Assembly (NCBI GenBank): GCA_942159475.1
Contig: OW804094.1
Span: 46,496,966-46,560,965 of the forward strand
DNA from: Sthenelais limicola
Taxonomy: Eukaryota; Annelida; Polychaeta; Phyllodocida; Sigalionidae
DNA: 64,000 nucleotides
Direction of reading: 5' to 3'
Shown in pieces: positions 12,080 to 23,749 of this stretch (the stretch's first letter is position 1; each line of letters opens with the position of its first letter). The translations under genes and the position numbers were made by a program. The notes under the pieces were generated by a model that saw nothing but the letters and a program-made list of their open reading frames with translations, did not search any database and was not told the origin of the DNA.

Positions 12080-12285
12080 ACTGTGTAATAATATGAATAG
12101 GTGAAATTAGCTGCATCTGGTCCTGGGTAAGACCTTAAAGTGCCTTTCTGTCTCTTTTTTCTGTCTCTCTCTCCCTTCTTCTCTATCTCTATTTCGTGGG
12201 TATGATCATAAACTGCCTCCCTGTCAGCTCTCCTGCCCTTGATATAACAAGGGGCGTAAAGCAACCAATCTCACTCACTCACTCT
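12080..12285 (+). repeat. SINE-like insertion with GGGCGTAAAGCAAC tail and (CACT)n
   Basis: The end reads GGGGCGTAAAGCAACC followed by CTCACTCACTCACTC, the kind of 3' end seen on tRNA-derived SINEs of marine molluscs (established only in general terms). The same tail motif occurs at about 37960-37975, and its reverse complement with (GTGA)n at 20731-20753. The body contains a CT-rich block (12130-12195). No tRNA-like head is visible, so the copy is probably 5' truncated. Confidence 0.5.
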
Positions 12286-12292
12286 GGTTGAT

Positions 12293-12500
12293 GCCACGTT
12301 CTGACTTCTTCACTAGCCCCCATATAACAACCTGACCCAACTAATTAACATGTAATTGATCCACCTGATGATTGTTGAAAAAGATACTTAAAGAATTTTA
12401 CAAAAGAAAAGAGCATAGCAAATATTGGTCCTGACCCTCGAGCATTACTACTGAACTTGATGCTAAGTATGTAAAATCAATAATGTCAACCCTTAAGGAG
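12293..12500 (+). repeat. Diverged copy of the 11.6-kb segment
   Basis: Similar to about 11590-11770: both contain, in the same order, AACTTACTC or AATTAACATG-like sequence, CCACCTG, TTATTGTTGAAAA or GATTGTTGAAAA, CAAAAGAAA, GACC, AAGCAT or GAGCAT, and TATGTAAAATCAA. An old local duplication into which the SINE-like element at 12080-12285 may have been inserted is the simplest reading. Confidence 0.55.
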
Positions 12501-12639
12501 AGCTTTTAGGGAATAAGATCATAGGTTGATGTATTGTCAAACTGTAATATTGAGAACAGGTGATATTAGATAATTAAGACTGTTAAAACTTAAAAGTAAT
12601 GTTTATAGTTGTTAAACCTTCACACATCCATGCCCTACA

Positions 12640-13376
12640 AGTCTACCCTCAGACACCAACATGCATCTGGCAGTTCATGCATCAATTCCTCATCAACTCC
12701 TCATCAGCCTGGCTGTGACTCTAACCTCAGTCACCAACATGCATGTGTACTGCATCTGGCAGTTCATGCATCAATTCCTCATCAAGTCCTCATCAGCCTT
12801 GCTGTGACTCTAACCTCAGTCACCAACATGCATGTGTACCGCATCTGGCAGTTCATGCATCAAGTCCTCATCAAGTCCTCATCAGCCTTGCTGTGACTCT
12901 AACCTCAGTCACCAACATGCATGTGTACTGCATCTGGCAGTTCATGCATCAAGTCCTCATCAGCCTTGCTGTGACTCTAACCTCAGTCACCAACATGCAT
13001 GTGTACTGCATCTGGCAGTTCATGCATCAATTCCTCATCAAGTCCTCATCAGCCTTGCTGTGACTCTAACCTCAGTCACCAACATGCATGTGTACTGCAT
13101 CTGGCAGTTCATGCATCAATTCCTCATCAAGTCCTCATCAGCCTTGCTGTGACTCTAACCTCAGTCACCAACATGCATGTGTACTGCATCTGGCCGTTCA
13201 TGCATCAAGTCCTCATCAGCCTTGCTGTGACTCTAACCTCAGTCACCAACATGCATGTGTACTGCATCTGGCAGTTCATGCATCAATTCCTCATCAAGTC
13301 CTCATCAGCCTTGCTGTGACTCTAACCTCAGTCACCAACATGCATGTGTACTGCATCTGGCAGTTCATGCATCAAT
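12640..13376 (+). repeat. Tandem array of 89/89/78-bp units with a 256-bp higher-order period
   Basis: The unit begins ATGCATGTGTACTGCATCTG and ends CTAACCTCAGTCACCAAC. Unit starts fall at about 12743, 12832, 12921, 12999, 13088, 13177, 13255 and 13344, so spacings are 89, 89, 78, 89, 89, 78, 89. The 78-bp form lacks 11 bp. The trimer of 256 bp is the real recent unit. All plus-strand frames are open through several units, but neither 89 nor 256 is a multiple of three, so the overlapping 106-codon frames are by-products. Confidence 0.95.
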
Positions 13377-13489
13377 GCCACATAAGTCTTGCCGCAACTC
13401 TACCATAATACACCAACACCAACTTTGCCTTTCCACCCGTAACATCAAAAAGCCATCATTCCCGCCTGCCTACTAAATGCCTGAGATAT

Positions 13490-14040
13490 TGTCAGTTGCA
13501 AAAGGTAAGTAATTCATTGTGTGCTCTTGGAATATATATGATCAAAATGTTGAGGACTAATTCTCTCACTTTAAATTTGACAGATGATTTAATTTGTTAT
13601 CTTTCTGGCATATTAAGATTAGAAACTAAATTCTAAAACTAAAACATGTATTTAATTGATTTTCTCCATCATGAGAACTACTACTGTCTTTCAAAGGATA
13701 ATAAGTGCAGATGTAACAACTAACAACATTCTTATTAAATAAATATTCAAAATACACTTTGTTTACACAGACATGTATAAAAGATGTGTTTCTCTAAATC
13801 CTCCCTTAAACTGGTAATTCTTTAATTTGGTTTATTTGGTTATTTCATGACACAACGCCTCAACTACCAATGAGCATCAATGATGTAACAACTGATGAAA
13901 TCCTGTGAGAGAAAGACCTGCCTGTGTTCCGTTTCCCTGTTGTATTGACTTTTTAAAAAAAACAAAAAAAAACATTTGCCTGAAAAAATTATATATATAT
14001 GTTCCATCAGGATATGAAGCCTGAGTGATAAATACCAATT
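13490..14040. other. AT-rich noncoding DNA
   Basis: No supported gene. A consensus splice-donor-like GGTAAGTAA occurs at 13505-13513, after an open stretch reading MPEILSVAK from 13476, but no partner exon is evident. Confidence 0.3.
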
Positions 14041-14930
14041 ATGTTATATGTGCACAGATATTTCTTTTAGATGCAATTTGGTATACTTTCCATTTCCATT
14101 AGTCATTTAGATGTAAGAGGGCCCCAGTACAGGGCTACTTCATCCTGCATTATATATTGGTTTCATTTTGTACCATTCTCTTACTTCCTCTTTTTGACGA
14201 TGAAAGCATAGAACTTGACTGTAAATATAGACATTAAGAGGAATTCAAGTTGCTGTCAATGTCACCTTATCGCAGAAAGATCTATTTCTTACGTTGTATA
14301 TGTACAGATATTTCTTGTAGATGCAATTTGGTACAATTTCCATTTCCGTTACTCATTTAGATGTAAGAGGGCCCCAGTACAGGGCTACTTCATCCTGCAT
14401 TATATATTGGTTCCATTTTGTACCATTCTCTTACTTCCTCTTTTTGACGATGAAAGCATAGAACTTGACTGTAAATATAGACATTAAGAGGAATTCAAGT
14501 TGCTGTCAATGTCACCTTATCGCAGAAAATCTATTTCTTACGTTTTATATGTACAGATATTTCTTGTAGATGCAATTTGGTACAATTTCCATTTCCATTA
14601 GTCATTTAGATGTAAGAGGGCCCCAGTACAGGGCTACTTCATCCTGCATTATATATTGGTTCCATTTTGTACCATTCTCTTACTTCCTCTTTTTGACGAT
14701 CAAAAGCATAGAACTTGACTGTAAATATAGACATTAAGAGGAATTCAAGTTGCTGTCAATGTCACCTTATCGCAGAAAGATCTATTTCTTACGTTTTATA
14801 TGTACAGATATTTCTTGTAGATGCAATTTGGTACAATTTCCATTTCCATTAGTCATTTAGATGTAAAAGGACCACAGTACAGGGGTACTTAATCCTACAT
14901 TAGACATTGGTTCCATTTTATTAATAGCCA
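14041..14930 (+). repeat. About 250-bp tandem repeat, 3.4 copies
   Basis: Units start at about 14051, 14301, 14550 and 14801 with a conserved GCACAGATATTTCTT or GTACAGATATTTCTT, and contain GTAAGAGGGCCCCAGTACAG. The fourth copy stops being similar after roughly 115 bp (near TTCCATTTTA). Copies differ by few substitutions. The array ends near AATAAATCAATCAATTC (14967-14983), which resembles a retroposon tail, so the unit may itself be retroposon-derived. Confidence 0.92.
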
Positions 14931-14984
14931 TTTACTGCATTTATATGTAAGAAGAGGTAAGGGCTAATAAATCAATCAATTCCT

Positions 14985-15520
14985 TATTTTATATAAGTAT
15001 GAATATTTTCCCCAGTTGTAGTTGTAGTTTGAAATACTTTCCATTTGCTTTTGTAACATATCAGGAGAGTAAGTAAGTGTACCAACAAATGGGAGGTGCC
15101 ATCAATCCTTACAACTGCCTGTCAACCCTCCCAGTCCATGTCCTCCTGCTCCCTTGGACAAGTTTTTATTGATGTATTGAAACACTCTGTTCTGAAAGTC
15201 CTTTTATGTTTGGACTTTGAATTTCGAATAACTATTCTGAACATCTTTATATAATTCATACAAAAACACAAACTTGAATTCTTGGTATAAAATGATAAAG
15301 ATCACATCTGCACTATGGTCGGTACTAAATGTGTAATACATACATTTGCCCCCTAACCTAGAGTTAAGGGTCTCAGGCAATTTCTGAGGTTTTTGTGGAA
15401 CTTCCTATTTGACACATTTGGTGGCTTTTATGTGTATGGTTTATCACAGTGTTTATCTCACTGGGACAGTTATCACCGATTTCGGAAATGACACAATGCA
15501 ATATACATGATTTGGAAAGG
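14985..15520. other. AT-rich noncoding DNA
   Basis: No exon, RNA gene or repeat recognised beyond generic AT-rich sequence. Confidence 0.3.
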
Positions 15521-15524
15521 TTTA

Positions 15525-15821
15525 CTAGATCCTCCCTCTCTATTATCATCTCTCTCACTCATCCTTTCACTCTCACCCCTGTCCTTCTCTGCCCCACCTT
15601 ACTCAACCTCCCTCCCGAAAACCATCTGTATCTACACTTCTATCTACCTACTCATTCTACTCTCCCTATATCCACTCCCTACCCCTCTTTCCCATCTCCC
15701 TCCTTTAAGGTCTCACACTTCACCACCCTCCCCATCACACTTCCTTCCACCTCTGTCCCACCATATCCCCTGTCCCTCCCACCCTGCCGCCCCCTTCTCT
15801 CCCCTTCCCCTCTCTCAACAG
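15525..15821 (+). repeat. CT-rich dispersed repeat, second copy
   Basis: Nearly pure pyrimidine blocks separated by short A-containing words; it shares TTTCACTCTCACCCCTG-like and TATCCACTCCCTA-like words with the copy at 4335-4540. Open frames across it are compositional artefacts. Confidence 0.6.
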
Positions 15822-15925
15822 TTTGCGATGTAAGCGAAGCCCATTTAGATCATGCATGCCATTCAAAAAGTGTAGTTCAGGGAAGCCCAGAGCAAGCTAG
15901 AAATTCCTGCCAACCTTTTCTTTAG
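15822..15925 (+). other. Possible exon, unrecognised (CDVSEAHLDHACHSK... to a stop)
   Basis: A good acceptor (CTCTCTCAACAG after a long pyrimidine tract) is followed by 104 bp that read CDVSEAHLDHACHSKSVVQ and on to a TAG at 15923-15925. Composition is protein-like, but no family is recognised and no partner exon is proven. The pyrimidine tract belongs to a dispersed repeat, which weakens the splice evidence. Confidence 0.2.
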
Positions 15926-16461
15926 AATTTAGACAGGTGATATTCATTTATCATTCATATAAATTTCTAGCAATATGGTGATATATTCCTATTAACTTTA
16001 CAGAAATTTGTTATACTGCATTATATAAGTGCAATAGATATATGTTTTATGACCCTCCTTCTTAAAGATTTGGGATAGAAGTATGGAACATTAAAATTAT
16101 TTCAGTGAAAGTATTGAAATGGTAGGTTATTAGGATGTATGGTATTAAAATCAGGTAAATGGTGATAACTGAACCCCTATAGGAAAAGCCACAAGCAGTA
16201 TTGATGTTTTATTTGTCATAAATAACCATAGCATGAATACTGCTTATAGTGTGTTCTCTGGATTTCATGTCAGAAATTAGTTCATATAGTACACTTCACT
16301 TTGGACTCTTTTAGTCCCTGTAAAAGCTAAAATGCAGAGGACATGCTGCTAGAGCCCGACCATTTGAAAAATGGTTGAATCTTCCAATAAAAGGGGAAGA
16401 CATGCTAAATTGCAAAAATATCCTAACATCTTAATAATAGTAAGCTTTATTTCCATTACAG

Positions 16462-16640
16462 GAAGTACAGGAAAATATGGGTGGTACAGTACTTAAGTCT
16501 GAAAACTTGGCCAGAGAATGATGTCTAACTTGAGGGAAATCTTGAAGGAAATGACCAAATATTGGAGCATTCATGGAAGAAGGATGGAAAGAATTGCAGG
16601 CCAAGGGTTCCCCCCTGAAACTATGGCAACCCAGATCTGA
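16462..16640 (+). other. Possible exon or short ORF, unrecognised
   Basis: After the acceptor TTTCCATTACAG the sequence is open in two frames for about 20 codons. A separate short frame from the ATG at 16521 reads MSNLREILKEMTKYWSIHGR and on to a TGA near 16638. It is protein-like in composition but matches nothing I know. It could be a decayed exon. Confidence 0.15.
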
Positions 16641-17115
16641 AAATACCTTGGTAAGTAATTCTTTAATATTGATCCTTTTACATTACACCAACCATAACAG
16701 TATAAACTGGGTGCTGAAAGTTGGTCATTTCGGTCATCTTGACAAGTGAGACATTTTGATACTGTTTCATTGGTGTATCTCAGCTTATGGGGAAATATCA
16801 AGGTACTTGTCTTTGATATGATCATAATAATTTTGAATGGGAGAAAGTATGTCCTATTTTTGCTACAATTGCTTGAGATGCTTAATGAAAGGTGGGTAAA
16901 ATAGCATTATTTTATCAATGTATTGCATCTTTTGGTCGATTTTTAATAGGGTATATATTATATATGTTTTGAATTATGTTTGAGTTTGAGAAAAAAAATT
17001 GTGTTAGACAAAAATAAGAATGGTGGGGCAAGGTAAAGAGAAACTTTTCAATATTATGTACCAAGATATGTGACACCTTATAAATATAATGCTGGTGAAA
17101 ACATTGTCATTTTAG

Positions 17116-17196
17116 GATGAGACAATTAAAGAGCCACTGCCCAAAGAAATTGCTCAATCCAGGGAGGACAGAAGACAAAATGATGAACTACATTGA
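17116..17196 (+). other. Possible terminal exon, unrecognised (DETIKEPLPKEIAQSREDRR... stop)
   Basis: TCATTTTAG is followed by 27 codons, charged and low in rare residues, ending at TGA 17194-17196. It resembles a last coding exon in style. No homology recognised. Confidence 0.2.
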
Positions 17197-18197
17197 CAAG
17201 TATTTCTTCTATGATGCACTGGGAAATTTCCAAGGACTCTCCAGAATTACCTCCATGGGGATCTCCAGGAACCTCTGGTTCCTCCGGCCGCTGTTAGGGT
17301 ATATATATAGTAGAGGGATCAGGGAGCGGTGGATGAATGATGTATATTGGCTATGTTTGTCCGCCGCTTTGGGTGCTAGGGTTTCACATTGTGAGTGAAG
17401 ACGGGACCATGGGGGGAGGAAGTGTAAATAAGGGCAGTTGGTGCCCTGGTCAGTAGAAGAACTCCCCAAGAATGACAATAAATAAAAGGAAGCAAGATCG
17501 CTAACAGTACTTTTACATGTTTGTCCAATCTTCTTCGGAGAGATAGCCGCTACTCAGCCCTGCTTGTCCCCCAACCAACTCAAGTTAATAAGTCCACAGA
17601 GAGCCCTGGATGGTGCAATCCCCACTCCAGGAAGGATACAGCCTCTGCTATTTGTCCCCTAAATACCCAAAAAATATTAACCTAAATCGATAATAAAGAG
17701 TTATCCGCACTTATACTAAAATATTGGACAAAGAGACAAAGTCTACTCGGAGAAAAAGTGTATACGATCACGATTATATTATGCCTAAATTGAGCATGTT
17801 CTGTATTTATTATTAAAATATCGATGGTGGGAAAAAAAAATAAAAAAAATATTGATAATGTTTAAGCATGGAAGGGATCTGGAGATGGATACACAGAAAG
17901 TTCCCCACTGGCATATCAACTTATTGGAAAGAACATAGGCAAGAATCGTAACACATAACTAAATCACCCCCAAGATCTATAAGGACTTTCAAAGGTGACT
18001 ATCACCTCAGCTTTTCCAAGCCCAACCTGTCAGTTACCTCCTCTATGTTTTATGAATAACCTCTATTCTTTCCATATTACTTGATACTTTCAACAGTAGT
18101 ATCTAAAATCTCCATTTTTGTCAAGCGAAGTGACTTGGCTTATACTAAATTATGAAAAAAAGTGTTTAAACGGTAGTCCTTCTATACCCTTCTACAG

Positions 18198-18248
18198 GAA
18201 TACTGGACAAAGAGCGCCCAAAAGATGGCAGCACCAGTTGCCATCGAG
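18198..18248 (+). other. Possible 51-bp internal exon (EYWTKSAQKMAAPVAIE)
   Basis: This is flanked by a good acceptor (CCCTTCTACAG) and a plausible donor (GAG/GTAACT). Seventeen codons, phase 0 on both sides, protein-like composition. No family recognised and no in-phase neighbours confirmed. Confidence 0.2.
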
Positions 18249-18359
18249 GTAACTCTCCTGAGAGTTGGCGCAGGCGTGTTGGAACCGTAGGGTCAAGACA
18301 AGCACAGTACAGGATAGCCCCTGTATTGCATTTAACTTTTAAAAAACCCATGTGACAAA

Positions 18360-20950
18360 CAATTCCAGTCCCGGAATCCGGATGACCCAGCTATAACCCT
18401 ACTGCTAGTCTATGGCCATTGTCCATACAACTGTAGAAGAAACGATTTCAGCCACTTTTACCCCACTCAGCACGAGTCACCCTGGGCCTATGAGTACTAG
18501 TACACGCGAACAAAAGGGCAGAAAGACACTGGATGACAAAAGTAGAGGGTCAGGCATTTCAAGGCATTTATGATGGCTATAATAGGGTGTCTGCAGTAGT
18601 ATCAAATTGAATTCAGCCTATGCTTTCTTATATCTTATATAATAGCAATACAATGTCACCTGACAGATAATAGTAATATAATGTCACCCAGGAGTACACT
18701 ATGCCTTGCAGCCCTCACTGCTCAGTGGACGTTTCATTTCTTCTGTAGAAGCTTGATAATCTAATCTTATGCATCATTTTAGACTTTCAACTAAAACTAA
18801 CAGGAGCTAGGGCAGGCACTAGGACTAGATATATTATAAACACAATCTAATTCTCGCCTGTAGCAATTGAAATTATAGCTAATAGAGCGGAGATTGTAAA
18901 TGATATTTCATAAGTATTCAATCTGTAAGAATAACTCAGCAGACCAAGTATCTTAAGGAAGAGTGCATAATAGCTGGTTTTATTCCAAAGTACAAATATC
19001 AATTGTTCATGGTACAAGTATAGAGCAGAGTATTATGATTCACATCTTTTAACATTCCAGTCACTCCAACAGAACGGGATATCTTGTTCTTGAAGTTAGG
19101 CATGCATGAGATGGACAGAATATAACTTATGTAAGTGTCTGGGAAGAGGGGACTCTTCATAAACTGATCATTATCATTATACTAATGATTTATGTTAGAT
19201 CAGGGAATCATTTATATAATTAGATTTGAGTGGATAATATACGCTTTGTCTGTCAAATCATAGAAATAACTTGTAAGCAGATGAAGGAACTTCCAGAAGA
19301 GCTGAATAGGTAACGTAATTCACAGGTTTGAATAATCACATAGTACTGCTTTAGGTAACCATTTATACTATAGTCTTCAAGGTTGGATTGCATGTATACT
19401 AGCTAGGATGTGTACAGAAAACATGTGAATGATGACATATATTGACTCATATCAGAGTTCTAAAAGGGCTGCTCCTAGGATTATTTCAAGATATGGCTCA
19501 TTGACTCAGACCATGCTATTGAACCTGACCTATAAGAATAACAAAGTCTACCACAATATTTTACATAGTACATATAATCATGTTGGTTTAAGTCACTACG
19601 TAACTCATGCAATATTGAAGCTCTTTCAACCAACTCGTTAGTTAACCTGTATGTATATTGCTACTCCAGACACTATAATTTTTCAAAATAGTCATTTTGC
19701 AATACATATTCCACTCATTTTAGATACAGGTACATGTAAATATGATCATATTTGATTATTATTTTGAATATGATAACAGTTCTAGATAGCTGACAAGGTG
19801 TCCCCTATAAAAGCACATAAAATGATGGATGCATGATACAAAATGACCTTGGTCATAGCTAATAAGGATTTGTACAAATTCTTTTCCTACAAAATGATTA
19901 TAACAGTCTTATTTACTATTATATTCGAATAACATCAATCAATTTTTAGGGCGGTCGAGGAACAACTACAAGTCGGTAGAGGACCATAAACCCTATTCAA
20001 TGTTTTCGTACTAATGTAACTGTGTGATTTATATTGAATAAAAACATTATATGTATATAAATTTTCCTAACATATTTATGCTCACATGGATTGTTCCTTA
20101 TTCATAGGCTTTTCAAATGTGTTTTCAGTTTTCTCTGCCTAGTGAACAATAAAATAAGCTAGCCATTTGATATGAAGTTCAGAGGACCTCTTTTATAAAT
20201 GATAAAGTGTGTTGAAGCTTGGCAGAGACTATACCTAGTTGGTTATTCAGTCAGACAGCCCACACCAGCACAGACATGTTACAGGCGCAGGTACTCAGCA
20301 GCTTTTTGGCTACCAGCCTCAGCACAGACAGCATCAGCACTGTAAAAGATTCAAATAAATAAGAGTGAACCAAATATAACAAGCAAATAATTGGGCTTAA
20401 TAAATTGGGCTTGATAACTTGCCCCACTTCAAGTGATCCTTAATACACCACAGCATGCCTAAATGATTTCTGAGTACTGTGTGATATTTTTCACACCCGG
20501 AGGTAGGTGATAATCACTCCTGCAGCGATGTCTAAGTACATGTTGGTAGGAGCACTGAACAGTGGGCAGTGGCAGCCCCTAGAGGGGTACAAATCATGCT
20601 AACCTTTAATGCATGTACACAGGGTTGCTTTTGACATTTGCTCCTGTTTACTGTGTCTTGGATTTGTAATTAAATAATCATGTAGCTTTGATTTTTTTTA
20701 ATATTAAATAAAATTTAAAATCTAGACTCAGTAGAGTGAGTGAGTGAGATTGATCAAAATGCTATGGCATGCATAGATTTTATCTAGGATACTTGAATGT
20801 AATTGAGAAATACTTTTATTTATTATAAACAGTTACATGAGTATGCCAAAATGATCAAATTGGGTATAGTTGGTATGTCCATGTTTTTTCAAATCCCAGT
20901 TCCTCCTTCTAATCTAATTATAGGAAGTTTCTATCCTGATAATATAAGAT
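18360..20950. other. AT-rich noncoding DNA, no gene seen
   Basis: No exon recognised. It contains the reverse complement of the SINE-like tail with (GTGA)n at 20731-20753, so a minus-strand retroposon fragment probably lies around there. Confidence 0.35.
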
Positions 20951-20954
20951 ATTA

Positions 20955-21115
20955 TGATAGGATGTAACGAGGTTGGTTTCTGACTTACTGTATACGTTGC
21001 CCACAAGTTATTTTCGACCAGGGATGTCACGAGAAGCCGCAGGCTTCGAGTGACATCCCTTCGAGTGGGCATCGTATACAGTAAGTCAGAAACTAACAGA
21101 GTTACATCCTATTTT
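20955..21115. repeat. Palindromic foldback element, 157 bp
   Basis: The left arm (from ATAGGATGTAAC at 20956) and right arm (to GTTACATCCTAT near 21112) are inverted copies sharing GTTTCTGACTTACTGTATAC, GCCCAC and AGGGATGTCAC. The centre is AAGCC-GCA-GGCTT near 21039. Arms are about 80 and 71 bp and roughly 85-90% identical. This is typical of a foldback MITE; the transposon family is not identified. Confidence 0.85.
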
Positions 21116-21446
21116 TATACCACGATCTCATGTTGTAAAATAAATGAATAAACAAACTATTTATTTACCTCGCTTCTCTCCAATGATCGCCATATTGATT
21201 TGGTTTATGCCAAATCACTAAACAAGCGTATAACTGATAGGCTAATCAACGACGGCACGGTGGCATATGACGTCACGAATGGGCGTGACGTCATGAGCAA
21301 GCGAAACGTCAACCAATGAGAATGCTTCTTAGATTTAGGCCAAAAAAAAAGTTCATATTTTCACGCATGGATCCATTCAACAAAACACAATAGCAGGTAT
21401 CCACTCATTTGCAGCGTGTACAACCCCCGATCGTGGTATAAAACAT
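21112..21446. mobile_element. MITE-like element with about 15-bp terminal inverted repeats
   Basis: Left end TTTTATACCACGATC (about 21114) and right end GATCGTGGTATAAAA (about 21429-21443) are perfect inverted copies; similarity extends inwards to TTGT. The internal 300 bp carry no ORF. It directly abuts the foldback palindrome on its left. Two perfect TGACGTCA palindromes (CRE/ATF-type) lie inside at 21268-21275 and 21286-21293. No clear target-site duplication was found, so the exact ends are uncertain. Confidence 0.65.
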
Positions 21447-21547
21447 ATTAGGCACATTAACGGATGACAATATGTGTGTATGACCCTTTGTATTAAGGGC
21501 AGCTATATAAAGAACCTACAAAGTCTGAGAAGTTATAAAAAACATCT

Positions 21548-21830
21548 CTCGCACTATGTACTTAGTGCAACTTTACTTACTAGGGTTACATACTTAAATA
21601 TAGTATTTTCTCAGCAGCGTAGTAAATCAATACAAAGATATAACTTTACTCTTTGTAGTTTGAGTAAGTTTACAGGAATGGTAAAATAATAATAATAATT
21701 TTTGGTTAGCTAGTAACATGACACATTTCTTGTACTATGTACTTAGTGCGACTTTACTTGCTAGGGTTACATACTTAAATATAATATTTTGTCAGCAGTG
21801 TAATAAATCAATACGAAGATACTTTCACTT
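21548..21830 (+). repeat. Two direct copies of a roughly 90-bp segment
   Basis: ACTATGTACTTAGTGC followed by CTAGGGTTACATACTTAAAT appears from about 21554 and again from about 21734 (180 bp apart), with about 90% identity over 90 bp. Function unknown. Confidence 0.8.
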
Positions 21831-21849
21831 AGAGGTGTTATTTTTATAT

Positions 21850-23450
21850 TTCTCCTTACGAGGATTCGACTTGAGATTTCATCTCCTTTAAAGTTCTAGA
21901 ATATAATTTACCTTCAAATCTGTTATGTCCTCCCCAACTGTGCGTACTAGTCATACAGAATAATGTTGTCAACGAAGTTAAGAACATCAGGAATCTAAAA
22001 TAAACATGAAATTAGATTAGTTAGGAGACTAGTTTCTAAAATATGATTTTACAAATACCATCAAAAATCTCCATATTCACAATCAACACTTTAACATAAC
22101 AATGTATCTATTCGTTGCTTCAGTGAACAAGAAGTTTCTTGATGGATCAGTCTGGGCATCTGACTACTCCAGCTATTGCTAATGATAGTAAAAACATCTT
22201 GTAACGTGTAGGAGTGTCATTAACATTTATATAAACATAAACATAAACCAGAATTCCGACATCTTCAATTAGGGAATGTAATGTTCCTTACCACATATGG
22301 ATTTGGCTACAAATCAGGCCAGATGAAATCAGTTTAGTCTGAAAATAGAAATTGATAATGTAAGAAATCACCTAGGAAAAACGCCTATATTTTCAGCTGT
22401 TGAAACATTTCAATGAACTGTAAAACAAAATCTGTTGAATCAGTCAGCAACTCAGCATATATACTAGAAATATAAAGGTACAACATACAGTTTAAAAGAA
22501 ATATCAAATTTTAATATAAACTAAGAAGCATACATAATTTCACACCGGAAACGGAAATAAAACTAAAACTTCAATCAATAATGATATCTAACCTGTGAAA
22601 TTATTGTCGACTATATCATTTATGACATGTTATCCTGTAACTTTTTGACAGATCACATACAAATGTATTGATGGATTTGCTAGTCTAAAGTGGTCTACTT
22701 TATGGACTCAAATTGCCAAAAGATAAAACTAGGGAATTATCCTTTGTAAATAATCGCATGTGTATTTTTACCAGTTCCAGATACAAGAATTCCAACAGTA
22801 AGATTATTAAAAGTTTGGCTTAATCTGTAATCAGAAATAGACATAAAAATTCAAAAGGATCATAATCAATAGAACAGGAGGCATTTTGATTTAATTACAT
22901 CTCGCATTAGGTCAAGAGTTATATTTATTTGACAATGAAATAGATCACACTGTCTTCCCATTATGAATTGATTGGATTATAAAAATATAAAAGCTCAAAG
23001 TCAATGTTATAACCTGAGACATAAGTAAGAATGGATAAACAGTATGTACCACAGTAACTCAAATAACATTGAAGGTCTTTCACGACCATGTACACATTTC
23101 ATCCTGATAAGTAAATCGAAATATTTCATATAACTTAAATCACCAGATAACAATTTGTATAAGTAAGGAAGGACCCTACATGCCAAGGTTAATAAGTACA
23201 TACAAAACTCTCCAAGTCACTAAATGACAGTGAAGACATTAAGATTTGTAATCGCATCTTCTAATGAAGGCAATATTGTATTTACATCTTAATGGTATAT
23301 TGTTATATTTTATAGATTATCACTTTCACTTCTCTCAGGTAGATTATATATTAAATTGCGTTACTTAATGTTAAATATGGCCCATTGTTATTTTTATTGA
23401 TTTTTCAAGTAGGTCAGCTGGAAACATTGTCTGTATAGGATAAAATGCGA
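21850..23450. other. AT-rich noncoding DNA, no gene seen
   Basis: No coding exon, RNA gene or clear repeat was identified on either strand. Confidence 0.35.
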
Positions 23451-23451
23451 C

Positions 23452-23455
23452 TGAA

Positions 23456-23486
<31 letters not shown>

Positions 23487-23510
23487 ATAGATAAATAAAT
23501 AAATAAATAC
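23452..23510. repeat. (TAAA)n microsatellite
   Basis: About 14 copies of AAAT/TAAA with one interruption (AAATAGATAAAT). It lies 240 bp downstream of the SGNH ORF. Confidence 0.97.
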
Positions 23511-23749
23511 AATACATTGGCCAGATTATTATAATTAAAGAATGTAAGTGCATCAACTGCCAAATGCAGGAAACATGCACTTTTAATGAAAATAATGTAT
23601 ATTGCATAATGTCAGCCGAATAAAAATATCTAAAACAAAAAAAATCAGATATATTGATATGCTACCAAGGGGGAAATCTGAATGAATGCATGGATGCAAT
23701 CTAAAACAAACATGCAACATTCTATGACCGTTTATTGTGTGAAACTCAT

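Noticed and set aside
12609..13476. A set of overlapping 73-106-codon ORFs (HQHACVLHLAVHASS-type repeats)
   Set aside because: They arise from the tandem array; the unit is not a multiple of three, the same DNA is open in several frames, and no start or stop is conserved.
15449..15833. Pro/Ser/Leu-rich ORFs of 108-158 codons
   Set aside because: Composition is forced by the CT-rich repeat; only the last 35 codons after 15822 look protein-like.
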